Source: VXNE01 sp963664635
GTDB lineage: Bacteria; Pseudomonadota; Gammaproteobacteria; Pseudomonadales; Azotimanducaceae
Direction: 5' to 3'
Assembly (NCBI GenBank): GCA_963664635.1
Contig: OY761542.1
Location: 1,736,001-1,800,000, forward strand
DNA length: 64,000 nt
Shown: piece by piece, positions 16,154 through 28,627 of the stretch
Layout of the letters: each line of letters starts with the position of its first letter
Position numbering within the stretch: position 1 is the first letter of the stretch
Made by a program: the position numbers and the translations under genes
The notes under the pieces: model-generated
Databases searched by the model: none
Told to the model about the DNA's origin: nothing
What the model saw: the letters and a program-made list of their open reading frames with translations, nothing else

Positions 16154-16963
16154 ATGAACGGCCGGGGCCGTCCGGTGCTGGGCAGGACCGTCCCGCCCGC
16201 CGACCGTTATAACCCCGAGTTGCTGCAGCCGATCGCGCGTGCGGCACAGCGGCGCACCGCCGGTCTCGATGCCGCCCGGTTCCGGGGAGAAGACGTCTGG
16301 CACTGTTACGAACTCTCCTGGCTGAACCGGCGGGGACGACCGTCGATCGCTCCGGTGCGCATGCGCATTCCCTGCACGTCCGCGGCGACGGTGGAGAGCA
16401 AGTCGCTGAAGCTCTACCTCAACGGGTTCGCGCAGTCCCGTTTCCCGGAACGGAGAGACGTGTTGGCGGCCATCGCGGCGGACCTCGAACGGATCTGTGC
16501 CGCCCCCGTCGAGGTCACGCCGCTGGATCTCTCGTCCGCGGGACAGGCCTCCGGCGTCTCGCCTGGACGGTGCCTGGACGGCCGGGACCTGCACGTCGAC
16601 GCGTACGAGAGGGAACCGTCCCTGCTGGCGACGACCCCGGAGCGCGTGACGGAAAAGCTGTATACGGACCTGTTCGGATCCGTGTGTCCGGTGACCGGCC
16701 AACCGGACTGGGGCTCCCTGATCGTAGAGTACCGGGGCGCCCGCCTCGATCGCGACGGCCTGTTGCGCTACCTCGTGTCCTATCGGCGTCACGGCGGGTT
16801 TCACGAGACGGTCGTGGAGCAGGTCTTCACGGACCTGCTGACACGCTGCGGCTGCGAACGGCTTGCCGTGCAAGGGTGCTTCCTGCGCCGCGGCGGCATC
16901 GACATCAACCCGTTCCGCTCCACCGGGACGGACACCGCACCCCCGCGGTGCTCGCCGCGGTAG
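16154..16963 (+). CDS. queF: NADPH-dependent 7-cyano-7-deazaguanine reductase QueF (long type)
   Basis: 269 aa, the length of the two-domain YqcD/QueF type rather than the short single-domain form. The signature 'ESKSLKLYLNGF' (NADPH and substrate binding) lies in the first half. The catalytic Cys sits in 'CPVTGQPDWGSLIVEY' and the C-terminal 'RRGGIDINPFRS' is also conserved. The enzyme reduces preQ0 to preQ1 in the queuosine pathway, in the cytosol. The ATG at 16154 lies 7 bp after nfi. Long-type QueF is common in gamma- and betaproteobacteria, which supports the lineage suggested for the window. Confidence 0.95.
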   Translation: MNGRGRPVLGRTVPPADRYNPELLQPIARAAQRRTAGLDAARFRGEDVWHCYELSWLNRRGRPSIAPVRMRIPCTSAATVESKSLKLYLNGFAQSRFPERRDVLAAIAADLERICAAPVEVTPLDLSSAGQASGVSPGRCLDGRDLHVDAYEREPSLLATTPERVTEKLYTDLFGSVCPVTGQPDWGSLIVEYRGARLDRDGLLRYLVSYRRHGGFHETVVEQVFTDLLTRCGCERLAVQGCFLRRGGIDINPFRSTGTDTAPPRCSPR

Positions 16964-17046
16964 CGGACGGGCCCGGCCGCGGGCGTGTGGACCCCGACGC
17001 TCCGGTCCCGTAGTCTCGGGGGCCTCGCTGTCGTCGGGAGAGAATC

Positions 17047-18237
17047 GTGTCGGGACCGCTGGAAGGCATCCGTGTCCTGGACGTTGGCCTGCTGGTGCAG
17101 GCGCCCCAGGCCGCCGCGTTGCTGCGCGACATGGGCGCGGACGTGATCAAGGTGGAGTTGCCGGGCTTCGGCGACCAGGCGCGCTTCATCCCGCTGTCCA
17201 TGCAGGACTTCCGCAGCGCGTTCTTCACGGCCTGCAATCGCGGCAAGCGCAGCCTCACGCTGGACCTGCGGACCCCCGCCGGCGCCGGGGTCTTCCGGCG
17301 CCTGTCCGAAACCGCGGACGTGGTCGTCAGCAACTTCAAGCCGGGCACCATGGAGTCCTGGGGACTCGGCTTCGAGGACCTCGCCGCGGGCAACCCGCGT
17401 ATCGTCTGGGCCGCCGGCAGCACGTTCGGACCCGCGGGACCGGATGCCGCGCGCGAGGGCGCGGACCTGGCGGGGCAGGCCGCCGGCGGCCTCATCAGCA
17501 CGACCGGGCGCGACGGCGACCCGCCCACGCCGGTCGGCGTGACCATCGCGGACCACATCGGCTCGCTGAACATGACCGCCGGGGTCCTCGCCGCGCTCCA
17601 TGCCCGTGAGAAGACCGGCCGCGGCCAGCGCGTCGAGGTGTCCCTGCTCGGCGGCCAGATCTGGGCGCAGGCGGCGGAGTACACGCACTTCCTGCTCACG
17701 GACGAGATCCCGGGCCGCTCGAACTACGGACATCCCCTCATCCCCGCCGCGTACCGCATCTTCGAGACGGCGGACGGCTGGCTCGGCATCATCGGCGTGC
17801 CCCCGGAGTCGAGGGACGCGTTCTTCGTCGCCCTCGGCCGTCCGGAACTGGCGGTGGACGAGCGCCTGCAGGCCCTCATCATGCCGCCCGAGGACCTGGC
17901 CTGGTTCATCGGCGTGCTGGAAGAGTGCTTTCTCGCCCGCTCCACCGCGGAGTGGTCGGACGTGCTGCGGGAAGCCGGTGTCCGCTACGCCCCGGTGCGC
18001 AACTACCGCGAGGTCGTCGCGGACGCGGGGAGTTGGGAGAACGGCTACTTCGCCCGCGTGCCCGACGCGGACGGCAACGAGCGCCGCGTCGTCGGGACGC
18101 CGATCCGGATGAGCGACACGCCCCTCGAACCCGCCGCGGCGCCGCCGGAACTCGGCGCGCACACCGACGAGATTCTGCGCGGCCTCGGGTACTCCGACGC
18201 GGAGATCGCGGCCTTCCGGGAGGAAGGGACGGCGTGA
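17047..18237 (+). CDS. CaiB/BaiF family (class III) CoA-transferase
   Basis: 396 aa from GTG 17047. N-terminal 'GPLEGIRVLDVGLLVQAP' and 'LLRDMGADVIKVELPGFG' are the hallmark of formyl-CoA/L-carnitine CoA-transferases. 'FFTACNRGKRSLTLDL' and 'ADVVVSNFKPGTMESWGL' follow the family. The expected catalytic Asp is likely in 'REGADLAGQAAGG'. The enzyme moves CoA between carboxylic acids; the substrate cannot be told from sequence. It stands alone, between queF and the helix-hairpin-helix gene, with 83 bp upstream spacing. Confidence 0.93.
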   Translation: MSGPLEGIRVLDVGLLVQAPQAAALLRDMGADVIKVELPGFGDQARFIPLSMQDFRSAFFTACNRGKRSLTLDLRTPAGAGVFRRLSETADVVVSNFKPGTMESWGLGFEDLAAGNPRIVWAAGSTFGPAGPDAAREGADLAGQAAGGLISTTGRDGDPPTPVGVTIADHIGSLNMTAGVLAALHAREKTGRGQRVEVSLLGGQIWAQAAEYTHFLLTDEIPGRSNYGHPLIPAAYRIFETADGWLGIIGVPPESRDAFFVALGRPELAVDERLQALIMPPEDLAWFIGVLEECFLARSTAEWSDVLREAGVRYAPVRNYREVVADAGSWENGYFARVPDADGNERRVVGTPIRMSDTPLEPAAAPPELGAHTDEILRGLGYSDAEIAAFREEGTA

Positions 18238-18296
18238 CGGCCGGGAGGCGCGCGGGTCGCTGCCGGGGTGCGCCGCGCCTCCACGTTCTGCTATAG

Positions 18297-18315
18297 AATG
18301 CGAATGAATCGCATT
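18297..18315 (+). promoter_or_regulatory. Fur-box-like inverted repeat
   Basis: AATGCGAATGAATCGCATT: seven-base arms AATGCGA and TCGCATT around ATGAA. The pattern is close to proteobacterial Fur boxes. It overlaps a possible -10 element (TATAGAAT, 18292-18299) and lies 36 bp before the TTG start of the helix-hairpin-helix gene, where repressor binding would block transcription. Confidence 0.6.
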
Positions 18316-18350
18316 TGCGAGTCCGGGCAGCCACTGCGGAGGAGAACCCC

Positions 18351-18980
18351 TTGAACGTGTTGAAGGTCATCGTCGCGATCGTCTCGTTGGCGGGCAGCGG
18401 AGCGGTCTGGGCACAGGCCGGGGAGCGGGGGGGCCTGCTCGATCCGAACTTGGCGGAACCCGGGGAGCTGACGTCGCTGCCGCACGTCGACGACGCGCTT
18501 GCGTCGGCGGTCGTCGCCGGGCGCCCGTACCTGTCGGCGCGGCAACTCGACGCGGTGCTGGCGGGGTCGCTGGAACGCGCCGAGCGGGAGGCCGTCTACG
18601 GCGGCATGTTCCGCCAGATCGACCTGAACGGAGCGAGCCGCGAGGAGATCATGGTGATCCCGGGCATGACGCGCCGCATGGCCCACGAGTTCGAGGAGTA
18701 CCGCCCTTACACGTCCCTCGACCAGTTCCGCGGGGAGATCGGCAAGTATGTCGACGCCGCGGAAGTCGCGCGCCTCGAGCGCCACGTCTTCATTCCCATG
18801 CATCTCAACACGGCATCGGAGGACGACCTCGAGACCATCCCGGGCATGACGGGCCGCATGGTCCACGAGTTCGAGGAATACCGGCCGTACACCTCCATCG
18901 AGCAGTTCCGCCGCGAGATCGGGAAGTACGTGGACGAGGCGGAGGTCGCGCGCCTCGAGAGCTACGTCACGCTCGACTGA
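18351..18980 (+). CDS. Exported helix-hairpin-helix protein with two duplicated units (ComEA-like)
   Basis: 209 aa from TTG 18351, chosen for GGAGGAG at 18338-18344 and the signal peptide that follows ('VIVAIVSLAGSGAVWAQA'). Residues about 85-145 and 148-209 are a duplication: each has 'DLN/HLN', an HhH core 'IPGMT', then 'HEFEEYRPYTS' and 'IGKYVD.AEVARLE'. A weaker first unit ('DPNLAEPGELTSLPHVD') precedes them. The HhH core recalls ComEA, a periplasmic DNA-binding protein, but the repeated 'EFEEYRPYTS' is unusual and DNA binding is not certain. A Fur-box-like site covers the promoter, and a ferric-reductase-like gene follows. Confidence 0.75.
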   Translation: MNVLKVIVAIVSLAGSGAVWAQAGERGGLLDPNLAEPGELTSLPHVDDALASAVVAGRPYLSARQLDAVLAGSLERAEREAVYGGMFRQIDLNGASREEIMVIPGMTRRMAHEFEEYRPYTSLDQFRGEIGKYVDAAEVARLERHVFIPMHLNTASEDDLETIPGMTGRMVHEFEEYRPYTSIEQFRREIGKYVDEAEVARLESYVTLD

Positions 18981-19020
18981 CGGACCCGCCGAGCCCAGGC
19001 GCCGCCGTACCGGCCCCGAG

Positions 19021-19590
19021 GTGGACGTCTGGCGCTGGGTGCTGTGGCTCCCGCTGGCGGCGCCGCTCGCCGGGCAGACCTGGCGCTACGCGGCGGAGAC
19101 CGTCTACTACGGCGAGTACCTGCACTGGACCGGCGAGCAGTCCGCCCGGCTGCTGATCCTCACCCTCGCGGTCACCCCGCTGCGCCGCTTCTTCCCCGGC
19201 GCCCGGTTCACGGCGTGGCTCGTGGCGCGGCGGCGCGACCTGGGGCTCGCCGCCTTCTTCTACGCCGCGCTGCACGCCGTGGCGTACCTCGTGCGGCAGG
19301 CCGACGTGCATGCCATCCTCGCGGAAGCCGCGGAGGTTGGCATGCTGGTCGGCTGGGCCGGGCTGCTGCTCCTCGCCGTGCTGGCGGTCACCAGCAGCGA
19401 CGCCGCGGTGCGCCGGCTCGGCGGCCGCTGGAAGGGCATCCACCGCTGGGTCTACGCCGGCGCCGTGCTGACTTTCGTGCACTGGATCGCGACGGCGTTC
19501 GACCCCGCCGCGGGGTACGTGCACTTCGGCGTGGCGCTGGCGCTGCTCGCCCTGCGCGCCTGGCCGGGCCGGGCGGCCCGCCGCGGCTGA
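19021..19590 (+). CDS. Ferric reductase-like transmembrane protein (MsrQ/YedZ-like)
   Basis: 189 aa from GTG 19021, with five to six membrane helices. 'YLHWTGEQSARLLILTLAVT', 'AFFYAALHAVAYL' and 'HRWVYAGAVLTFVHWI' carry the His residues expected to bind haem b in this family. The best match is the haem-binding membrane subunit of the MsrPQ methionine-sulfoxide reductase system. No msrP gene is adjacent, so its electron acceptor is unknown. It lies 40 bp after the helix-hairpin-helix gene and probably shares the putatively iron-controlled promoter at 18297. Confidence 0.82.
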   Translation: MDVWRWVLWLPLAAPLAGQTWRYAAETVYYGEYLHWTGEQSARLLILTLAVTPLRRFFPGARFTAWLVARRRDLGLAAFFYAALHAVAYLVRQADVHAILAEAAEVGMLVGWAGLLLLAVLAVTSSDAAVRRLGGRWKGIHRWVYAGAVLTFVHWIATAFDPAAGYVHFGVALALLALRAWPGRAARRG

Positions 19591-19600
19591 CCCGGCGCCG

Positions 19601-20557
19601 CTACAGCGGCCGGAGAACGATCGAGCCCCCCGACGTGCGCAGTCGGAGTTGCGGTCCGCCGCCGCCGATGGCGCCGCGCAGGGCCGAATCCTCGGACGTG
19701 CCTGCCACCGTCACGGGCAGGTCGGCCACGACCCGGCCGCCGGAGGTCTTCGCGTCGATGTCGACCGCGACGCCCTCGGCCAGAAACACTTCGATGTCCC
19801 CGCCGGAAGTGCGGAGGTCCGAGTCGCCGTCCTGCCGCTCCCGGAATCTGGCGCGGATGGAGCCCCCGGACGTCCGCGCTTCGATGGGTCCGGCGGCGCC
19901 GACGGCGATCGAGCCGCCCGACGTGCGCGCCGCGACGCGCCCCGCGGCCTCTTCGACGCGGATGCTGCCGCCGGAGGTACGGGCATCGACGTCTCCGGCG
20001 GTCGGTCCCAGCGCGATGGCGCCGCCCGAGGTGGTCGCGCTGACCGCCCCTCCGGCGGCCGCGACCCGAATGGACCCGCCGGAAGTCTCGACCTCGAGCG
20101 GTCCCGTGATCTCCTCGACGACGATGGAGCCGCCGGACGTGCGGGCCGACAGGTCGCCGTCGAGGTCGTCGACCGCGATGTCCCCGCCGGCCGCGCGCAG
20201 CGACAGGTCGTGCCGGTGCGGAACGGTCAGGCGAAAGGTCGGACGGTCGCCCCAGTCGAGGAACCACCGTACGAGTCCCTCGCCCCTGCGCGTACCGCGG
20301 ATGGTCAGCGTGCCGTCCCGCTGCTCGTGGGTGAGGTCGAGCGCTTCGGCCTTCTCCACGACCACCTCGACGGTGTTGCCGTCGTGGGTCGCCACGTGGA
20401 CCTCTCCCCACTCGGTGTCGAGCACCAGGCGGTCCCCGGGGGAGACGTCGAACGACCAGGTTTCGGTGTCGGCGTGGGCAGCCGTGCCGAGCGGGGCGGC
20501 GGCAAGCGCGGCGGGCAGGGGCGGTCTTCCACGGCGGACGATTTGGTTCGATGGCAT
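19601..20557 (-). CDS. DUF4097-type beta-repeat protein, exported
   Basis: 318 aa from ATG 20557 with 'CGAGGA' upstream. An N-terminal Pro/Ala-rich region ending 'AAPLGTAAHA' looks like a cleaved signal. The body is a series of about ten short repeats, most with 'TSGGSI' or a variant and spaced about 18-22 residues, which should form a beta-solenoid as in DUF4097/putative adhesin proteins. Charged 'R..R' and 'VEV' strands alternate. Such proteins are often linked to membrane-stress regulators, but here the neighbour is nhaA. It converges with the ferric-reductase-like gene, with only 10 bp between stops. Confidence 0.82.
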   Translation of the reverse strand: MPSNQIVRRGRPPLPAALAAAPLGTAAHADTETWSFDVSPGDRLVLDTEWGEVHVATHDGNTVEVVVEKAEALDLTHEQRDGTLTIRGTRRGEGLVRWFLDWGDRPTFRLTVPHRHDLSLRAAGGDIAVDDLDGDLSARTSGGSIVVEEITGPLEVETSGGSIRVAAAGGAVSATTSGGAIALGPTAGDVDARTSGGSIRVEEAAGRVAARTSGGSIAVGAAGPIEARTSGGSIRARFRERQDGDSDLRTSGGDIEVFLAEGVAVDIDAKTSGGRVVADLPVTVAGTSEDSALRGAIGGGGPQLRLRTSGGSIVLRPL

Positions 20558-20739
20558 TGGGCGGTCCTCGTCGTTCTGATCCTGCACAGGCACTGCTAAC
20601 AAGAACCGTACCAGTGTCCGAGGCACGGTTCTGGCGGGGTGCCGCGGGGTGTGCCCACGGAACGGGAGGCGCATCCGACCACCAGGTGGCGAGATTGACC
20701 TCGTGCCCGCGGGGAGCGGGGGGCGCTCTGACGCGCCGG

Positions 20740-21942
20740 TCAGTCGGAGTCCGGCGCGTTGCGCAGGCCTGCGCGCAGCACGGCCCACGCCACGGCCGCC
20801 GAGGCCAGCGAGCCGATCACGATGCCGAGCCGGTCGCTCGCGAAGTAGTCCCCGCTGCCGTGTTCGAACGCGAGGCCCGCCACGAACAGGCTCATCGTGA
20901 AGCCGATGCCGCACGCGCAGCCGACGCCCGTGACCTGCGCCCAGGTGACGCCGGGGGGCAGGGACGCCAGCCGCAGCGCGACGGCGAGGCCGACGAAGGC
21001 GACGATGCCCACGGGTTTTCCGACCAGGAGACCCGCGACGATCCCGACGGTCACCGGTTGCAGGAGGTCGTCGGCGCCGAGCGCGGCGAACGACAACCCG
21101 GCGTTGGCGAACGCGAACAACGGCAGGATCGCGTACGCCACCGGTCCGTGGAGGTCCCTCTCCAGTTCCCGCAGGGGCGAAGCGCCGTCCGGTGCGCGCA
21201 CCGGGATGCAGAAGGCGATGAGGACGCCGGCCAGCGTGGCGTGTACGCCGGACTTGAGGACGGCGATCCAGAGGACGATGCCGAGGAACACGTAGGCGCT
21301 CACGCGCATCACGCCCAGGCGATTGAGGAGGACTCCGCCGCCCAACGCGGCGCCGCCGACGAACATCGCGGTCCACGACAGGTCGCCGGAGTAGAAGACC
21401 GCGATGATGACGATCGCGGCCAGGTCGTCGAAGATCGCCAGCGTCAGCAGGAAGACCTTCAGGGCCGTCGGCACCCGCCGCCCGAAGGCCGTCAGCAGCG
21501 CCAGGGCGAACGCCACGTCGGTGGCCACCGGGATGGCCCAGCCGTCGAGGGCCACCGGGTCGCCCCAGGTCACCGCCGCGTAGATGCCCGCGGGCACCAC
21601 CATGCCGCCGAGCGCCGCGAGGCCGGGCAGGGCGATCTGCGCGGGTGAGGACAGTTCGCCCTCCAGGATCTCGCGCTTGACCTCCAGCCCGATCAGGAAG
21701 AAGAACACGGCCATCAGGCCGTCGTTCACCCACAGCAGCAGTGGCTTCGCGATCGTCAGCGCCCCGACCTGGACCGCCACGGGCGTGTCGAGGAGGGCGG
21801 CGTAGAGGGTCGCGAGCGGCGTGTTGGCCGCCACCATGGCGACGACCGCGCCGGCGAGCAGGAGGATGCCCCCGGCGGACTCGAGCCGGATGAAGTCGCG
21901 CATGGCCGCGCCGAACGGGAAGGCTCTGGGCGTGGGCTCCAT
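20740..21942 (-). CDS. nhaA: Na+/H+ antiporter NhaA
   Basis: 400 aa with about twelve membrane helices. The family signature is complete: 'LLLWVNDGLMAVFFFLIGLE', 'KREILEGELS', 'IPVATDVAFALALL' and 'LTLAIFDDLAAIVIIAVFY', the last holding the paired Asp residues that bind the ion. 'CGIGFTMSLFVAGLAF' near the C-terminus is also conserved. The protein exports Na+ in exchange for protons across the inner membrane. It starts 16 bp after the upstream FG-GAP/haloperoxidase gene on the same strand and may be co-transcribed with it. Confidence 0.97.
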   Translation of the reverse strand: MEPTPRAFPFGAAMRDFIRLESAGGILLLAGAVVAMVAANTPLATLYAALLDTPVAVQVGALTIAKPLLLWVNDGLMAVFFFLIGLEVKREILEGELSSPAQIALPGLAALGGMVVPAGIYAAVTWGDPVALDGWAIPVATDVAFALALLTAFGRRVPTALKVFLLTLAIFDDLAAIVIIAVFYSGDLSWTAMFVGGAALGGGVLLNRLGVMRVSAYVFLGIVLWIAVLKSGVHATLAGVLIAFCIPVRAPDGASPLRELERDLHGPVAYAILPLFAFANAGLSFAALGADDLLQPVTVGIVAGLLVGKPVGIVAFVGLAVALRLASLPPGVTWAQVTGVGCACGIGFTMSLFVAGLAFEHGSGDYFASDRLGIVIGSLASAAVAWAVLRAGLRNAPDSD

Positions 21943-21958
21943 GCGGTCGATGCCGGCG

Positions 21959-25701
<3,743 letters not shown>

Positions 25702-25705
<4 letters not shown>

Positions 25706-25740
25706 AAAAACAAAGGCCGACCCGGAGGGGGTCGGCCTTC
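25702..25740 (-). terminator. Intrinsic terminator of the TonB receptor gene
   Basis: On the minus strand GAAGGCCGACC, a short loop and GGTCGGCCTTTGTTTTT form a stem of about ten pairs followed by a T-run, 22 bp after the receptor stop. The next gene's signal sequence starts within the T-run. Confidence 0.85.
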
Positions 25741-25761
25741 GTCGGACCGGCAAGTGGCTTT

Positions 25762-28305
25762 CTACCTCAGGTTCCAGCGGAACTCGAGCCCGATCGCCTC
25801 CGGCGGGTCGAGGTACTGGTAGCTGCCGCGCAGGTCGCCGAGCCAGGGATTCTGGTCGCCGGTGGTGAGGTCGCTGTACCGGTCGCGCACGATGCGCTCG
25901 TCCCCCAGGTTCTTGGCCCAGAGCACCACCGCCCACTGGTCCGAGGCGTCGCGCAGGGTGACCCGCGCGTTGACGATCGTGTAGTCGGGCAGGGCGATCG
26001 TGTTGTCGGTGTTGAACCAGCGCTCGTCGAAGTTCGACACGTCGACGTGGAAGTTCGCGACCAGCCTGTTCGTCAGGGGCCACTCGTAGTCGAGGTTGAG
26101 GGTCGCGCTGAAGGGCGACGAGAAGATCAGCTCGTTGCCCTCGTTCTGCGCCGCCTCGGTGAGCTCGGTCTCCACGAACGCGGCGATCAGCGAGGCGCGC
26201 AGGCGCTCGGTCAGGGCGATGTTGAAGTCGAGGTCCAGTCCCCAGATCTCCGCGGCCCCCTCGTTCGCGTTGAAGCCGACGACGTTCCCGTTGGGCAACG
26301 GCCGTTCGGCGCGCTGGATGACGTCCTGCCAGTCGACGAAGTAGACCGCGGCCTGGACGGAGGCCCGCCCGTCCATCACCGTGAACTTGCTGCCGAGTTC
26401 GTAGTTCACGACGTTGTCGCCGTCGAAGAAGACCACCGTCCGCAGGGCTTCGGCCTCGGCGCGCATCTGCGCGATCTCCGCCGCCGGCAGCGAGCCGGTC
26501 TGCTCGGCCGCGGCGGCGTCCCGGTCGAGGCGCCTGGCGTCGAGCAGCACGCCGCGGTTCTGGCCCCCGGGCCGGTAGCCTTCGGCATAGCTGAAGTAGG
26601 CCATGAGGTCCCGGCCGCTCGGCCGCCACGTGGCCACGAAGCGCGGGCTCGTGACGTCGTTTTCCGTCGTCCCGTTCTGCTCGCCGACGTAGCCGCGGTA
26701 GCGCTCGAACGACTGCGGCGAATCCCAGTTGCCGACGCGCACGCTGTCGCGGTAGATCTGCTCGCCCTTGACGCCGATGAAGAAGTCCTGGGTCAGCGAC
26801 GCGAAACGCGCCCCGAGGGTTAGCTCGATCTCGTCGGTCAGGTCATAGCTGACCTCGCCGAACGCCGAGGTCTCCTCGAAGTCCGTCTGGTGCGAGGTCT
26901 CGGGCGAGTTGAAGAAGAAGATGTCGTCGTAGATCGCGCGCTCGGGGTTCATCGAGTACAGCACGCCGCTCCACGACCAGTCCTCCGACTCCTTGCGGTA
27001 GGCGCCGGCCGTCCAGCGGAGCCGCCCCGGCTGGTTCGAGACCAGCTTGATCTCGTAGGTCTGGCGCTGCACGTCGGTCCAGCCGTCCCATCCGTAGCTG
27101 TGCATGTTCATGGCGTCCAGCGGGATGGGGCAGTTCACCTCCGGGTTCGCCACCTCGAGCAGGCAGCGGCCGCTGTTGTTGCCGCCGAACGCGGTGATCC
27201 AGTCGATCCCCCGGACGAGGGGATCGGCGAGTTCGCGGAATGTGAGGCTGTCGCGGTCGGTATCGGTCGCGGTGAAGGTGAGGTCCGCGAAGTTGAGGCC
27301 GACGTCCACGGTCAGGCGCATCACCTCGAAATCGTCCCAGCCGTCGCCGTTCAGCCCGCGGAACTCCCGGGCGTTGGTCACGTACGGGTCGTCCGCGATC
27401 AGGTCCGTGTCGCCGCGGTTCCCGGCGATCGTGTAGGCCGTCCCGTCCCCTTCCTGGGACACCCAGTACCGGGCCAGTTCGGCGCTCCAGCGGTCGGCGA
27501 AATACTTGATGGCGAGCCGGCCGCCGCTGTTGGAAGTCGAGTTGACGTCCTCGTGCACGCCCGTGCAGATCGGCCGCGCGATCGGATAGCCGATGTCGTC
27601 GACCTGGGGTACGCAGTCGGCGAGCTGGTCGACGTAGCCGGCGCGGTCGGTCTCGAACAGCACGAGCCGGGCGGCCAGCCGGTCCTCGAGCAGGGGGATG
27701 TTCAGCATCCCGTTGTAGTCGTGCGAGTTGTCGTCCGCCCACTTCATCGCGTAGGCGCCGAGCCGGAACCCCGCGTCCCACTCGTTGGCGACCGGCGACT
27801 TGTAGATGTAGCGGACCGCGCCGCCCTGGGCGCTCTCCCCGAACAGCGTGCCCTGCGGACCCTTCAGCACCTCCACCCGCTCGATGTCGAACAGGTTGCC
27901 GGTGATCTGGCGCGCGGGCCCCAGCGCGGAAGTGAGCGAGGCGCCGTCGAGGTAGACGGCGACCATGGCGCCGGCGGTGTCGCGCACGCTGTTGGTTTGC
28001 TGCGAGGTGACCCCGCGGACCGTGTAGCGCGTCTGGGCGGCGCCCTCGCCGCCCATGTTGAGCCCGGAGACCAGGCGGAACACCTCGCCCATCTCCTGTG
28101 CGCCGATTTCCTCGATCATGTCGTCGGTGACGGCGCCGATCCCCATCGGCGTGTCCATCAGGCGCGTCTCGCGGTGCGTCGCCGTGACGACGATCTCCTC
28201 GATGACGGCCTCGCCCTGTTCTTCGTTCCCTTCCTGTGCCCAGGCTGGCGGCGCCAGCGCCACGAACACGCACGTCGCCGCTGCCAGCGGTTGTCGCAGA
28301 TCCAT
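25762..28305 (-). CDS. TonB-dependent receptor
   Basis: 847 aa from the second ATG (28305). GGAGG lies ten bases before it but only one base before the upstream ATG at 28314. Signal peptide 'TCVFVALAPPAWA'; TonB box-like 'EEIVVTATHRETRLMDTP'; plug domain with 'RYTVRGVTSQQTN' and 'VEVLKGPQGTLFGESAQGG'; then a 22-strand barrel ending 'GLEFRWNLR'. The last residues, with aromatic-rich alternate spacing, suit an outer-membrane beta signal. It imports a substrate bound at the surface, energised by TonB-ExbBD. The barrel resembles receptors of organic nutrients rather than classic siderophore ones; the substrate is unknown. Three 10-bp repeats lie upstream, and a strong terminator follows. Confidence 0.95.
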   Translation of the reverse strand: MDLRQPLAAATCVFVALAPPAWAQEGNEEQGEAVIEEIVVTATHRETRLMDTPMGIGAVTDDMIEEIGAQEMGEVFRLVSGLNMGGEGAAQTRYTVRGVTSQQTNSVRDTAGAMVAVYLDGASLTSALGPARQITGNLFDIERVEVLKGPQGTLFGESAQGGAVRYIYKSPVANEWDAGFRLGAYAMKWADDNSHDYNGMLNIPLLEDRLAARLVLFETDRAGYVDQLADCVPQVDDIGYPIARPICTGVHEDVNSTSNSGGRLAIKYFADRWSAELARYWVSQEGDGTAYTIAGNRGDTDLIADDPYVTNAREFRGLNGDGWDDFEVMRLTVDVGLNFADLTFTATDTDRDSLTFRELADPLVRGIDWITAFGGNNSGRCLLEVANPEVNCPIPLDAMNMHSYGWDGWTDVQRQTYEIKLVSNQPGRLRWTAGAYRKESEDWSWSGVLYSMNPERAIYDDIFFFNSPETSHQTDFEETSAFGEVSYDLTDEIELTLGARFASLTQDFFIGVKGEQIYRDSVRVGNWDSPQSFERYRGYVGEQNGTTENDVTSPRFVATWRPSGRDLMAYFSYAEGYRPGGQNRGVLLDARRLDRDAAAAEQTGSLPAAEIAQMRAEAEALRTVVFFDGDNVVNYELGSKFTVMDGRASVQAAVYFVDWQDVIQRAERPLPNGNVVGFNANEGAAEIWGLDLDFNIALTERLRASLIAAFVETELTEAAQNEGNELIFSSPFSATLNLDYEWPLTNRLVANFHVDVSNFDERWFNTDNTIALPDYTIVNARVTLRDASDQWAVVLWAKNLGDERIVRDRYSDLTTGDQNPWLGDLRGSYQYLDPPEAIGLEFRWNLR

Positions 28306-28350
28306 CGTTTGCATGCCTCCGTTGCGACCCTCCGGACAGCGACGCGCCTA

Positions 28351-28380
28351 CTCGGTACGGATCGGTACGGATCGGTACGG
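28351..28380. repeat. Three tandem 10-bp repeats upstream of the TonB receptor
   Basis: Three copies of (a/c)TCGGTACGG follow each other with no gap. GGTAC recurs at 28354, 28364 and 28374, spaced one helical turn apart. A related inverted element CCGATACG follows at 28382. Placement 45-75 bp before the receptor start suggests an operator array; the regulator is unknown. Confidence 0.6.
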
Positions 28381-28627
28381 ACCGATACGACGAAAACGCC
28401 CGCTCGAACCCGGATGCCTGTTTTCTCGCGCGACCGCCATGACCGCACGCTCTCCCGGGCGAAAGCGTACATGGCGCCGCGAAGCCGTGGCAAGCGCGCC
28501 GGTCGGCGCGACCCCGCCGAACGTTCAGCCCCGGTTCATGCCGACGGGCGTACCTTGGCCGCCGCTCGGAGCCGTCGGACGCACGTCGAGGGCAACGAAC
28601 TTGGAACCCGGCAACAAGGAAACAGGC

